From the NCBI GenBank assembly GCA_009760885.1, contig CM019719.1, positions 35,505,584-35,569,583 on the forward strand: DNA of 64,000 nt, read 5' to 3'. The notes beneath the pieces were generated by a model. That model had not been told where the DNA came from, made no database searches, and worked only from the letters and a program-made list of their open reading frames with translations. Origin of the DNA: Achatina immaculata (Eukaryota > Mollusca > Gastropoda > Stylommatophora > Achatinidae). This document shows, piece after piece, positions 9,745-21,530 of the stretch (its first letter is position 1; the number at the start of each line of letters is the position of its first letter). The position numbers and the translations under genes were made by a program.

Positions 9745-12455
9745 TTAAAGTTGACATAAATTTTTTTTTAAAAGCTCAGTGTAAAGGAGTCGTACCTTAT
9801 TGTAACACCAACAGTAATTAATAGTCATCACAGCTGCTCTGCAGCAGATGATGTACTTGGTACTGTCTCCTCTCAAGTTGTGGCGCAATATTTCTGTAAA
9901 GGAATGTATTTTTCTTAGTAGATCTGGGCGCTGCATGAGCGTGTCGTGGACTTTCTGGTATGGGTTTCCTGCGCTGTCAAAGTTGCATTTAACCATTAGC
10001 ATCGCTTTCAATGTATTAACGCAAAGTTGTGTTTTCTGGCTTGTTCATATCGTATTCACGTATGAGAAGATTCTTTCAGTGGGTACGTTAGTCGCAGACA
10101 AATAGAGAATAAAATCGAGATATATATATATATATTGTAATTCAACACACGCAACAGAGTTAGCTGGGAAATGGGAAAAAACTTCCACCCAGCGGATATC
10201 AGTTTTTGCTTGTTTGGAGTTCCAATCTGAAAATTTTGTTTATGCTGAAGCAAATCTACAAACATTGTTGATTTCGTCAAACAATTAGTTCTCATTGACT
10301 TCAAGATCTGGAAATTCTGAACTAAAGAGGTTTAGCCTTGATAGAACATTTTCCCAAGAAGGTGCATGTCTCAAAGTCACCCATCTGAAACCACTCAGAT
10401 ATTGAAATTGGTTCGCTCTTTCCTGTAGATACTCAACACAACTTCATAGGAACTGGTGATAATATTCATCACATTTTTTTTTCGGACAAGGCCCTCGTTT
10501 TCTCAACAGCGAATCTGGATTTTCACCTCGTTTTGGAACAAAGTTGGTTCTACTCCTGTCCCTGCATTTTTGCAGGAGATCGTCAGCTTCAGACGACACT
10601 TCCAGTGCTGGAATTATTTGTTTCTCAATTGTTAGGACAGCAGCCTAAAAAATGGCAGAAATATTGTGAACAAACACGACCCACAGCTCAGCTCGATTTT
10701 CGAAGAAAGTTCGCTTTACCGTAGGGCACATATGTTGAGACAAAAAAATAGGATTTCATCGCAGGAAAGAGCTTAATGATTCTCTCCACCGCTGGCATTA
10801 GTGAAAGCCATCTGGTTTTTCCGTATCCTAGAATCCGTTGGTACTCAACCATTGCAAAGTCACAGAATTCCTTCAGTTCTTCCACACGAACAGTGTAAAT
10901 ATAAAAGTAGGAATATATTTTCACAAAAACAGTTTCGGCTGCCGTTTGCATTGCGTTGTGGACAATATGAGCTGCGCGGCCAATCCCCACAAGTTTTTCT
11001 CCAGTCGAAGATTTTAATTTCGCAAATACGTTGTTGTGTCCTTTTCTTTGAACACCACCGAAGTTTGTGTTGGCATTGTCAGCACAGAATCCCACACATT
11101 TTGTAGTGAGATCATTTTGTTTCAACACGCTAAGTAGAAAGTCACAAATTATGTCTGATGTTTCGCCAGAAGTTGACTGCAAATCTAATAAATTCGACAC
11201 CCAGTGAATGCACACAATATCTCACAAACAGTGGGAACACCTTTATATACTTGTGATTTGAGGTATCTGTCATTCAGTCAGCCATTTGCATGAACTTTGC
11301 TGAACTTTGCCTCCCTAACAGCACTCATGTAGACCACTCGGTTGTAAGCAAGATGCCCTGCTGCTGATGCATCCATTTGCAGATTATCAACGATGTCTTG
11401 CAGCCATCTTCACCTTGGTCTTCCTCTCTTTTTCCCATTATGTGTCCTTGCAAGACAGTCTTCTCTAAATTATCATGACGTTTAATGTGTCCAAAATATT
11501 TAAGTTTTCTATATTTAATCTTCTTTACTAGCCAGCCTTATTCAATATTAAGTTCTTGTAGTATGGATATATTTATTCTTTTCTGCGTCCATGATACTTG
11601 AAGAATTCTTCTGTAGAATTTACATTCAAAGGCATTTATGTGTTTCTCAGTTGTTTTGTTAAGTGTCCAGGTCTCACAGGCATATGTTGCGATGGGAAAG
11701 ATGCTTGCCTTAAAAATCTTATTTTTGTGGTTCTGTCTGTTCCTCTCCACAGATTCTTTATTTGCTTTACTTTCTGAAGAGCGACATATGCCCTTCTTTT
11801 AATTTCCCTCGTTGTATCTCCATTATTAGTTAGATATTCAAAACTCTCCACCTCTTCCAATTTTTCCTCATTAATACGTGTTTCACCTGCCTTATTTGTT
11901 TTGTCAGTTGTCATCAATTTAATCTGTCATTATTGTCACAAATTTTGCATTATTCAATTTTTCTTGAAGTTGGTCAATGACAAATGGGACAAAGACGTTA
12001 GTTATTATGGCGTCACATTTTGTGCGCCCACACATAAACTTAGGTTCAAACAAATGTTAAATCAGTTTGTTGGCGCAAGTATTGTGACATAATATGTGAT
12101 ATGCAAATGTGCCTTTTATCTATCTATGCCTCTGACCCCTCGTGGAGCATAGGCCGCCAACAAGAGCTCGTCAGTGCCTTCTGTAGCTGGTAAATTGGCT
12201 TCCATGCTTCCAAACGCTGGTGGTCGGAAATATTTTGTCACGGGGCGGGCGGATAGTGCTGCTGACACAGCTACCTTATGTCCATCACTCTTGAGATGTT
12301 TTGTGATATCCAGTCTGCCACCGCGCGAAATTTAAAATTCATATTTCCAAGTGTCACATCTAACATGGAAGTCTAACACTGTCGATTCTCGTCTTCTCTA
12401 TGAAGGGGAAAGATCACACTCTAGATGCTTACACGCCCGCTTAGACATCGTCGGG
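9745..12455 (-). pseudogene. hAT transposase pseudogene (BED finger to hATC domain)
   Basis: Minus-strand coding pieces in order are: an N-terminus near 12453 (MSKRACKHLECD); a BED-finger-like segment ending ISRGGRLDITKHLKSDGHK (about 12340-12270); GTFAYH and FEPKFMCGRTKCDAIITN (about 12110-12010); NNAKFVTIMTD, which resumes after the LINE as TDTSNHKYIKVFPLFVRYC; CVGFCADNANTNFGGVQRKG (about 11080, catalytic-core type); KTRWLSLMPAVERI (about 10800); and the C-terminal dimerisation region around NTLKAMLMVKCNFDSAGNP (about 10010-9940). Frameshifts and stops are frequent, so it cannot be active. A short AT/GC insert with TCTATC repeats near 12118-12190 interrupts the N-terminal part. Confidence 0.88.
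11275..11921 (-). mobile_element. LINE family C, longest copy (647 bp)
   Basis: On the minus strand it encodes, with frameshifts, DKTNKAGETRINEEKLEEVE, FEYL, then IFPIATYACETWTLNK, RRILQVSWTQKRIN, LKYF-like, the GK-rich RPR region and the C-terminus. It ends with a GACT-type tail at 11275-11283. Perfect 10-bp duplications, ATCTGTCATT, flank it at 11265-11274 and 11922-11931. Removing it rejoins the hAT transposase reading FVTIMTD and TDTSNHK. Confidence 0.92.
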
Positions 12456-13039
12456 GTTCAAATGGAGGCGAAAATGTTCTAGCCCGCCAAGAAATGTTCA
12501 GCTGGCACGTCAGTAAAAAAAAATACAATTAAACACACAATAACGCTCCGTGAAATGCGCCTTATTTAATAGCTAAATAACACTACTACTAATTAACGTA
12601 ACAAAAAATCCAGACCACCCTCTCGTTTGTTCTGTCGATATAAAACTGACGCCGACTCAAACATTTAGCGCCCTCAGACTTTTCCACTAACTCTGACTGG
12701 TTAATTTAGTCACGAAGAAGATAAATATACTCTGATTGGTTCAACGTTTCTAGAACAACTGAAGATCATTTTCTGATGCATAATTTTCTGATGCAAGCAA
12801 TTAATGCGTACCAGAAATTTATATCAGGTTAAAAATAGAATAATAAATACTTCTGATAAATTAGGTCACGCGCCGCCATTTCAAAATTAATGGATTTTTT
12901 TTTTTTTTGTTTACAGATTTTATTAAACTTTAAATTTAGCAGGCTCAAAACGGGACAAATTGTGCGTCCCGCCAAGACTTTCGGCGAAGGCAGGACACCA
13001 ATCTTAAAAAGCGGGACGTATGGTCACCTTAGTCTTGGG

Positions 13040-14229
13040 TGTTTAGAGCTGTCTGATGTGGAAGATCATATGCGTATTCGAGATATCCACAGATGATTAG
13101 ATGTTTTACGAGTACTTGAATATTGTCTATAGAGATTGTAGGGGTTTAAGGAGATGTTCAGAGCTGTGCTTTTAGATGTTCCAGTTACAAAGAGGTGATG
13201 TGATAACACTTATGTTGTTTACCGAGGAGATCTGGAGATACTGGCTTTCATGATTCACCTGGTGTACATTAGAATATCAAGCTAAACTCAGGGCAAGGCT
13301 GTCCTACGGGCAATAAAACCTGTTCCGGCTGACAGCCATCGTTTATATTTCAAGTCTGTTTTTTTATTATGTTTTTTATGGTGAATTTGGGAAGCATATG
13401 AGAGAATCCGAGTTTAATGTCGAAAATGACACGTCGAGGTCCAATAAGTCGAAATACTTCTATTTCCCTAGGCAACCGACACGACAAGTGGTCCTGTGGA
13501 GGCAATAATCTCATCTTCTCTCAGAATTCACTGCCTTATTCCTACTGCCTTATTCAGCCTTCAGTTCACATATTCTTGCCACCTCTAGGCACACAGTGAC
13601 AAACCTTCTCCACCGTAACAGTACTTCAGTGGGAGGAGCAACGACTCGTGCTGTGTACTCGGTCACGACTCCTACAGAGATAACATTTGATTTTGTATTT
13701 GGCCACACCAGTCATCTGTTCGCACTATACCCGCCACTGTAATGAAAAGGCTCTTCTACTTCACCAGCGGATTATGTTAATATTAGTGTTCTAACCTTCC
13801 TTACTCGGAGCATTCTGCGCCCGCCCAAATATGTATATTTTTCGAAGGTAAGAAATAATTTTTTTTTATACGTGACTAAATCTATTTTCACGGAATGCCG
13901 TGATTGCTGAAACAAAAATATAAGTTGAATATGCATGTCGTTTGAAACTAAAGCCATGATTATTAGGCGCACACAGGTGGTGAAAGGGTAGCGATGTCTT
14001 CTTCTTCTTCTTCTTCTTTTATAGCCTATATCTACTATTTGTGAGCCCCTGTAGTTCCGTGGACTTTCTCTTGGGGTTGCCATGCGTTCTTATTTGTCCG
14101 GACATGTCCTAATCTTGGTGGTAAAATTGCTGTCCGCACAACATTTTTCTGTATCCCTTGTTTTGTCCGCATTTCTAGTGATAGGATGTTCTTCCTTCAG
14201 TCTCATCACACAACGATGGGAGATTTTCT
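13040..14229. other. No gene recognised
   Basis: Mixed sequence with a (CTT)n tract near 13998-14017. The short open frames show no domains. Confidence 0.4.
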
Positions 14230-14347
14230 TTACTGGTAACAGCGTAGAAATTTAAAATTTAGAATTCGGAAGTTGGTTACCAGCTCAGATTCTCTCAACT
14301 AAAAGGCACAGCGAAGCTCAGAGCCTCTTTTTCAAGCACCAACAAAA

Positions 14348-14923
14348 CCATAGTGGTGATAACTGACAAAATGAGAAACAGGACCATAGTGGTGATAACT
14401 GACAAAATGAGAAACAGGACCATAGTGGTGATAACTGACAAAATGAGAAACAGGACCATAGTGGTGATAACTGAAAAAAAGAGAAACAGAACCATAGTGG
14501 TGATAACTGATAAAATGAGAAACAGGACCATAGTGGTGATAACTGACAAAATGAGGAACATAACCATAGTGGTAATAACTGACAAAATGAGAAACAGTAC
14601 CATAGTGGTGATAACTGACAAAATGAGAAACAGTACCATAGTGGTGATAACTGACAAAATGAGAAACAGTACCATAGTGGTGATAACTGACAAAATGAGA
14701 AACAGTACCATAGTGGTGATAACTGACAAAATGAGAAACAGTACCATAGTGGTGATAACTGACAAAATGAGAAACAGTACCACAGTGGTGATAACTGACA
14801 AAATGAGAAACAGTACCTTAGTGGTGATAACTGACAAAATGAGAAACAGTACCATAGTGGTGATAACTGACAAAATGAGAAACAGGACCATAGTGGTGAT
14901 AACTGACAAAATGAGAAACAGGC
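14348..14923. repeat. 36-bp minisatellite, about 16 copies, in-frame in the LINE
   Basis: The unit encodes TIVVITDKMRNR in the same frame as the adjoining LINE segment DKMRNRPKITVDHQ. The array is therefore a tandem expansion of the LINE's own K-T-x-x-M-x-I region, which follows the catalytic domain in reverse transcriptases. Copies are highly similar, with a few variants (GAAAAAAAG near 14475, a TAA/CAC change). Long open frames on both strands here reflect the 36-bp period and are not genes. Confidence 0.9.
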
Positions 14924-15344
14924 CTAAAATTACAGTGGACCATCAAGAGCTTGAAAACGTAAATAAATCTGAATATCTAGGTTCAGTCATCACCAGAAAT
15001 GGCGACTGTGCAGTGGAAATCTGAAGACTAGCAGTTGCTTCACAGAAACTAGCACAAATGAAGAGCATGTGGCAGGGTACTGACAAGAAAACAATGTTAT
15101 GTCTACTAAGAGCTTAGATATTCCAGGTGGCAACGTACCTTTGACATTTAACAAATCACTAAAAAAGAATAACAGCATTTGAAATGAAATGTTACAGAAG
15201 GGCACTTAGAATATCATGGATAGAACGAAAATAATAAGTTAAAAAAAGAACGATACTAAAGTGATTAGGTGTCGCTGAAAAATTGGCTCGTTAATATCAT
15301 AAAACCTGAGATACTTCGGGCACATCAAGAGAGGCAATAGCTTG

Positions 15345-16115
15345 GAGAGGTTTGATAGCAGAAGGCATAGTGCCCGGCAAAAGAGGTTGATAGTGGAAGG
15401 TATAGTACCAGGAAAAAAAGGTTGATAGTAGAAGGTATAGTACCAGGCAAAAGAGGGTGATAGTAGAAGGTATAGTACCAGGCAAAAGAGGGTGATAGTA
15501 GAAGGTATAGTGCCCAGCAAAAGAGGTTGATAGTAGAAGGCATAGTACCTGGCAAAAGAGGTTGATAGTAGAAGGTATAGTACCAGGCAAAAGAGGTTGA
15601 TAGTAGAAGGTATAGTGCCCGGCAAAAGAGGTTGATAGTAGAAGGTATAGTACCAGGCAAAAGAAGGTGATAGTAGAAGGTATAGTACCAGGCAAAAGAG
15701 TGTGATAGTAGAAGGTATAGTGCCCAGCAAAAGAGGTTGATAGTAGAAGGCATAGTACCTGGCAAAAGAGGTTGATAGTAGAAGGCATAGAGGCCAGCAC
15801 AAGAGGTTGATAGTAGAAGGCATAGTGGCCGGCAAAAGAGGTTGATAGTAGAATGCATAGTACCTGACAAAAGAGGTTGATAGTAGAAGGCATAGTGGCC
15901 GGCAAAAGAGGTTGATAGTAGTAGAAGGCATAGTACCTGACAAAAGAGGTTGATAGTAGAAGGCATAGTACCTGACAAAAGAGGTTGATAGTAGAAGGCA
16001 TAGTACCTGACAAAAGAGGTTGATAGTAGAAGGCATAGTGGCCGGCAAAGGAGGTTGATAGTAGAAGGTATAGTGGCCGGCAAAAGAGGTTGATAGTAGA
16101 AGGTATAGCGCCCAG
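15345..16115. repeat. 35-bp minisatellite, about 22 copies, from LINE coding sequence
   Basis: The unit translates as LIVEGIVPGKRG, the LINE segment that normally precedes RGRPR, and the array sits exactly between HIKRGNSLER and KRGRPC. The 35-bp period shifts frame each copy, so three overlapping minus-strand open frames of 269-279 codons appear; they are artefacts. Sub-variants (GTACCAGGC, GTGCCCGGC, GTGGCCGGC, GTACCTGAC) cluster along the array. Confidence 0.92.
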
Positions 16116-16300
16116 CAAAAAGAGAAAAGGGGCGACCTTGCAGCAGGTGGACTCGAGAGGTCACGAAAAGTGTGAGTGTGTCATCGCGCCACGCTCGTCA
16201 ACCTGCGCAAGACCGTACTGCATGCAGGGAGGCTGTGGGAAGGGCAGAAGACGTGGCATGAACGGATGATTGAGTTGCTTACCGGATCAAGCTGTGTAGC

Positions 16301-17130
16301 CTTGTCGTTTCAGGTTTCTTTTTTTTTATTTTTAGCATCGCTTTTGCTCTGCGTTTCCGGACCATCTTAATTAGCAGGCAACTTCCATTTTCCATCAGAT
16401 TGTGCACGATGTGTAGCCTTAGCTTTGTCGTGTGTACACACCATAACGTATAGTTTTTCTGTCTAGATTTATGTGGCTAAATCTTGAAGATATCTTCAGG
16501 GGAAAATGTAGAAGTAAGTATAAAATTTTTGGTGCAAAAAAAAAAAGGTGTACAAAGTGATGATACCGTTTTAAATAGTCTGACGAAAATTTTTGGAAAT
16601 TAAAAAAAAAAGCAACCAAAAAAAAAAAAAAACAGCTGAAGAAATGTGTTACTATATAAGATGGAAAGTTGGTTTCAGGTCCAGAGAAGTGGTGCAGTTA
16701 CGCTGAAGATTGTAGAAGTGAAGAGCAATAAAAGGAGATTGTGAAGGATGCCTAGTTCTTATTTGCGACAGCTTTATTGAAAGACTTTCCATTCATAAAA
16801 GCACATATATATGTTATGAAGGATGCGAGATGGCCTAGGGGGATGGTGCATCCCCCCACCCCCACCCTTGTTCCTCCCCATCCCCCCACCCCCCACCCTT
16901 GTTCCTCCCCATCCCCCTGTTGATTTCTTTGTGATTAAATCTCCGAGTTTTTCAACAGCACAAACTTTTTTGACAAATACCCCCGAATGTTTGTTCTTTT
17001 TTTTACAGTTTTTGGTGTGAAACTAAGTATGTAAATATTTACGAAGCCACTGCTGTAAAACTTTATGCATAAACAAACTTTACAAAAACGTAGGAAAAGC
17101 TTAATTAATTATAGAGTACACATTTGTAAT
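16301..17130. other. No gene; poly-A tracts and C-rich direct repeat
   Basis: Contains A-runs at 16535-16635 and a C-rich repeat of TTGTTCCTCCCCATCCCCC at 16850-16918. No domain was seen. Confidence 0.4.
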
Positions 17131-17138
17131 GAAGCAGT

Positions 17139-17171
<33 letters not shown>

Positions 17172-17325
17172 GCCTTTTTCTTCTTGCTGGAGCTCTGAGT
17201 TTCATATTCTTTGCAGCCGATGCAGTGAGGATGATGAGGAATAGCACCGTGTCGGATTGGAATCGGGTTCTGGAGACAATGGCGACTCCTGCCCAATTAG
17301 CACAGTCCCTTGTAATCTAGAATTA
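17131..17325 (-). repeat. Repeat family F, copy F2, with (TGA)n/(GAA) tail
   Basis: Read on the minus strand, it matches F1 and F3 over TGCATCGGCTGCAAAGAA and the LFLIILTASAAKN coding stretch, then runs into AGAAGAAAAAGG and a (TGA)n tract (+ strand 17141-17171). It is 5'-truncated relative to F1. Confidence 0.6.
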
Positions 17326-18049
17326 TGATTATAATTATGAGCATATTTTAGCTATAATAGTTATTAAATAAAAAGAAAAAAACTTAGATCCGAAACTTAG
17401 AGAGCAAGGCAGAAAACCGATTCTCACGACACTAGTGAAAGACCATTACTACTGGACGCTGACAAGTGTAAACAGAAGAAATAGACGAATAGAAAGGTCA
17501 GACACAATGACGCCACGAGTAAGAGATAGGTTAGAGAAAGACAGTCATAAGTACAACAGGTTGGCAATACCATCTGGCAATACCATCCCACAAGTGAAAT
17601 AACAGGTGACGACAAACAGTCGGAGCAAGAAACTCTAAAATAAAAAGACAGATAGTTAATAGCGTTCGAGGAAAAAAAACATATGTGGTTCGTTCTTTGT
17701 TTGAAGGCCATCGCGGCTGCCTATATATGCGTCATTCTCATTAAGTGACCAACACACTTAATTCTTTGTTTCTGTGTGTAAAGTTTTGTAGACATGGTGT
17801 AATTCCTACCAATTGTCCTATGTCATTTTTAAAAAAATCTTGTCACTCCTAGTGACGTCAGCTTCTTTTCTTAACATCTCATTTCACACGTGGACATTTT
17901 AGCTTTCTGTTTCTTGGTTAGCGCCCTTGGTAGTATAACACTACCTCTTGGTTTCGAGTGGTATGTTTAGACGGGAAAGCAGCGGGGGTAGCTGGTATGA
18001 AATGGCATAAGTTCTTTGTTTTCTAACTTCAGTTTCTCTATCAAACCTC

Positions 18050-18052
<3 letters not shown>
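17326..18052. other. No gene recognised
   Basis: AT-rich sequence. A minus open frame at 17424-17711 is hydrophobic but has no recognisable family. Confidence 0.35.

Positions 18053-18107
<55 letters not shown>
18053..18107. repeat. (TA)n microsatellite
   Basis: About 27 TA repeats. Confidence 0.95.
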
Positions 18108-18110
<3 letters not shown>

Positions 18111-18807
18111 GTGTGTATGTATATATCCAAGATACCTGAATTCTTTAACTTTTCAGATTTTGGCTGCATTAAGCTGTATTCATACTGAGGACTATGTGTA
18201 ATAGACGTATCTGTAAAAAAAATTTAACTGTTATTTATTAATTTTACCGTTGCACACAACGTAACATTTCATCGCACGTTCACAAGTTATAATTATATGG
18301 CTATATTTCTTTAATTAAGTTTACTTAACCTATTCTTTCATCATTTATTTTTCTTTTAGGTAAACTTATGATTTTCTTTTGCTTTCCTCGTTGCGTCTGT
18401 TCTCCATCCCCTTTTCTTCTTTCCTGTCTTGTAATAAACATCCAAAACTGAAATAACAAAATGTTGTTGTATTGTTAAGTTAAACTTTGCTAGCTTGCAT
18501 CATACAAGTAATTATTATGTGATTTTAAACTTATTCGCCTTTTTTTGTTGGGACAAATTCAAAACTGAGGTGAAATAATATTTTTTATGTAAAAATTATC
18601 TAGTATTTCGTCTGTGCACGCGACTTGGAGAAAATTTATTTTCTTCCTCTTTTTGCTCATACCAGCAGAATTTTTTTTTTAATGCTAGGAACTTTCATTA
18701 AATCCTGTACTGCAGCTATCGGTAGTACAGGCATCACAGAAATCCTGCCATTTGCTGGTGTAAAATATATTATATAATATGTTTAGTTTTTTTAATGCCA
18801 ATTGTAT
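18108..18807. other. No gene recognised
   Basis: AT-rich sequence between the TA tract and the mariner derivative M1. Confidence 0.4.
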
Positions 18808-18884
18808 TACGAGGGTCAAACCGAAAGTCGTGAGCAAAATGTTTTTAAAAATCAGATTTTATAGATAGAAAACGTGTGCTTGTA

Positions 18885-19205
18885 CGAACTCGCTGTAACT
18901 GTGAGCTGTTGTTCTTTACAGCCGGTGCTGTAGAGGTGTTTAGGCACAGCATCGTATCGGCGTGGGAGCGGGTTATGGCGGCTACGTTTTCAGTCGCAGA
19001 TTACAGCTAAAAATCAGGAGGTGTGCAATGCTTCTTTAGCAGACTCCACCACCATGGGGACTATGGCGATCCATGCCCTGTTACTGGGGATACTACGGAG
19101 AGGTGGAACAGTGTTTTGCCAGCTGTGGGTCGCTAACCCTGACGCTGGTATATCAGCAATGGGTCGCTGATTCCCTCAACGGGCGGTTTCACCCCCATGG
19201 ATAGA
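18885..19205 (-). repeat. Repeat family F, copy F3, inserted in M1
   Basis: It aligns with F1 over AGCAGACTCCACCACCATGG (about 19040), the LCLNTSTAPAVKN coding stretch on the minus strand, and a single diverged copy of the 51-bp unit at 19139-19187. M2 shows the uninterrupted site. Confidence 0.6.
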
Positions 19206-19308
19206 GACAATATAAATATATTGTCTTAATCTGCTTCCTTTGCACTTCATGTAGAGGTCACATGACGTCACCATATTGTGTCACGTGACCACACGGAGCA
19301 GAAACAAA

Positions 19309-19836
19309 ATGGCGCGTACTGAAGTTTCGCTTCGTCAACGTGCTGTTATTCAATTCCTCGTTAAAAGAAAATCCCCGCTGCTGAAATTCACCAAAGACTT
19401 CATCTTGCTTATGAAGATGTGTGTATGGGCCCTAGCAGTATTAGGAGGTGGGTGAAACATTTCAAAGATGGAAACACACGCATCCAAGATACGACTCGCA
19501 GCGGTTGCCCTCGAACTGCCTCCACTAAACGTAACATGGAAAGGGTTGGCGGCATCATTAAAGAAGACAGAAGTGTCACAGTATGTGAAATCGCTGCAAA
19601 TCTCGGAATAGGACAGAATGCAGTACAGGAAATGATTGAAACCCTAGGCTATAGAAAAGTTTGTGTCCGCTAGACCCCACAGAAGAGAAGATCCAGAAGG
19701 TAATGCGTCTGTGCCGTCGGTCAGCTGGAACGTAATTCTACCGGGAGGATATTTTCAAACTTGCAGAGCGATGGGAAAAATGTGTGCAGAGAAATGTGGA
19801 TTATGTTGAAAAGCGAAGAAAAGGTTACAGCTTAAG
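19309..19836 (+). pseudogene. Mariner/SETMAR-like transposase N-terminal half, internally deleted
   Basis: Reads MARTEVSLRQRAVIQFLVKR, a frameshift, then SSIRRWVKHFKDGNTRIQD, RSGCPRTAS and ITEDRSVTV-like EIAANLGIGQNAVQEMI, the paired helix-turn-helix DNA-binding region of mariner transposases. After GYRKVCVRW the catalytic DDD domain is missing, and VGQLERNSTGRIFSNLQSDG follows. It is non-autonomous and dead. Confidence 0.8.
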
Positions 19837-19917
19837 ATGATACATTAATATTTTCTCTATCTATAAATTCTGATTTAAAAAAAAAATATCATCATGACTT
19901 TCTATATGACCCTCGTA

Positions 19918-20344
19918 CTTTACCTTATAACTACATGGTTACCGGATCAAGTTGTGTAGCCTGAATGCTATGTAAAAAAAATGAATGGGAAAAAATAGAA
20001 TAAAATAAAATAAAATGAATGGAGCACTGAGCTGTGACTTTTAAGAGGCTATGGCTTGTAAGAACGTTTGTTTAGAAATGCGCATAGTGAAGTGTGGAGA
20101 ATGTTTAAATGAAGACTTATGGTGTTTGATAGGAGGGTCGTAAATAAGGAGGAGTGGGGGGGAGAGAGAAATCGTGGAGAGGAGAGAGTGATACAATGGT
20201 AATCTAGCCGGAAGAATGTGAAATAGGTGATTATAGTTGGGATAGATGGGTTGTAATGTGATGCTGTGCGGAGGTTCTGAACTGTATATTACCAGTGAGA
20301 AGGGAGTGGGACATAGTGAAGAGGGATTATGATAGTGGAAGAGA
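19918..20344. other. Unassigned; probable 3' flank of the Penelope-like element
   Basis: Purine-rich G/A sequence (20150-20200). It includes TTACCGGATCAAGTTGTGT near 19935, shared with 16.28 kb. Confidence 0.35.
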
Positions 20345-21106
20345 GGAGTGTTATGTGTACCTGAAAAGCGAGTTCAAACCGTGTGGTTCCAGTATCCCAT
20401 ATTCCTTAATATAGCGGTTCTCATGCGCTAGGCGGCTTCTGCCATCAGCGTGACATTGTTTGATGGCTGTTACCAGAAAATCAGATTTGTCTCTGTGGTT
20501 GGGCCCACTGAAATGATTTAGGACTGGTTTCGAAGCATGCTGTGTGATATCGTACAGATGTTTCTGCATGCGGTCCCTTAATCTGAGATCAGTTTCACCA
20601 ATGTAAATTATCCTGCGTCTTTTGCATGCATTGACATATATCACATTACGGGACTCGCATGTGAATCCCTCACGGAGGGTGAGGATAGTTTTGGGAAAGG
20701 TGATCCTTTTGGTTTCCCAGACTACAGGGCAGGTAACACAGCGAGGGCAATTACATTTTCTGGTGAAAGCATATGCAAGATTCCACTTCAGGTGGCTGTG
20801 GACGAGGATGTCCTTAAGATTTGGTTCCCGTTTGTATGCTAATAGGGGCAGATAAAAAAAATGTAGCGAGTTTCGGATCGAGTTGGATTAGTGGCAAACG
20901 GCGATAAAAATTTTTTTAACCATCTGACCATGTGGGTGAAAACGATGCACTAATTAACTCTGTCGGATGGGGTAACAGATTTTTTTCTGAATGCCTCTTT
21001 TGCGGCTCACTAGTTAGATACAGTTAAATGCTTTCTGAAGAACATTTTCTGGGTAGTGGCGATGACGGAAAAAATTGTAATAATTCGTGGGACTGATCTA
21101 TAAAGT

Positions 21107-21530
21107 ATATAAACCTATCTTATTATATGGAAGTGAATCATGGACAATAGGCAAATCTGCACAAAAATCATTGGAAGCAGCAGAAATGTGGTTTATTAGA
21201 AGAATGTTGCGAATCCCCTGGACAGCAAAAATAACTAATGAAGAATGTAGGAGAAGAGCTGGAGAGACAAAAAACCTTGTCAAAAAGATAAGAGAGAGAC
21301 AATGTACTTTCATAGGACATGCAATGAGAAGAGGGGGCATTGAAAATATTATAACAACAGGAAAAATAGAAGGAAGAAGATCAAGAGGAAGACCAAGAGA
21401 AATGATACTGGACAGTCTGACGGGATGGTGTGAGAGGAGATCACCAACTGAGCTGATGGCCTGCATGAAGGATCGGATATTCTGGAGAAGCATAATAGCC
21501 AACGCCAGTCGGCACGGCACATGATGATGA
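21107..21530 (+). mobile_element. LINE family B, copy B3: 3' end inside the Penelope element
   Basis: Encodes the family B C-terminus ([47 protein letters not shown], ending ASRHGT) and a TGA-repeat tail. A 13-bp duplication, TGATCTATAAAGT, flanks it at 21094-21106 and 21531-21543; the first TGA may belong to the tail. The open frame is intact for the last 145 codons. Confidence 0.92.

Larger units (their letters stand above)
9569..13031 (-). mobile_element. Complete hAT DNA transposon with 8-bp target duplications
   Basis: The ends are inverted: the left begins TAAAGTGACCATA at 9569, and the right, read backward from 13031, begins TAAGGTGACCATACGTCCCG. The flanks carry identical 8-bp duplications, GTCTTGGG, at 9561-9568 and 13032-13039, the hallmark of hAT transposition. 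The interior encodes a hAT transposase on the minus strand, listed separately. It is interrupted by LINE C copy 11275-11921. The total length of 3463 bp includes that 647-bp LINE. Confidence 0.93.
14230..16300 (+). pseudogene. LINE relic (C-like) carrying two internal minisatellites
   Basis: Outside the two arrays the + strand reads as one LINE C-terminal region: a degenerate KLRASFSSTNKT (about 14315-14348), then after array 1 PKITVDHQELENVNKSEYLG and VITRNGDCAVEI (14920-15020), KSMWQGTDKKT, MKCYRRALRISW-like, YFGHIKRGNSLER (about 15310-15350), then after array 2 KRGRPCSRWTREV and DRTACREAVGRAED (16115-16260). This order matches the LINE at 11.3-11.9 kb. Several stops and frameshifts are present. 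The 3' end near 16280-16305 shares TTACCGGATCAAG with 19.93 kb. Confidence 0.8.
18810..19915 (+). mobile_element. Mariner derivative M1 with TIRs, split by family F repeat
   Basis: The left end reads CGAGGGTCAAACCGAAAGTC and the right end, inverted, CGAGGGTCATATAGAAAGTC. Each is bordered by TA (18808-18809, 19916-19917), as expected for mariner. The terminal repeat extends about 60 bp inward to AATTTATAGATAGA. Inside, from ATG at 19309, is the N-terminal half of a mariner transposase; then a junction skips the catalytic core and joins its C-terminal or 3' part. Copy M2 at 56 kb has the same structure. The stretch at about 18870-19200 is a family F insertion absent from M2, flanked by GATAGA-like short repeats. 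Confidence 0.85.

Noticed and set aside
14295..15024. Long open frames of 204 and 223 codons on opposite strands
   Set aside because: Generated by the 36-bp repeat; the real signal is the LINE frame on + around the array.
15239..16164. Three overlapping minus open frames of 269-279 codons
   Set aside because: The 35-bp repeat lacks stops in any minus frame; amino acid text simply repeats every 105 bases.
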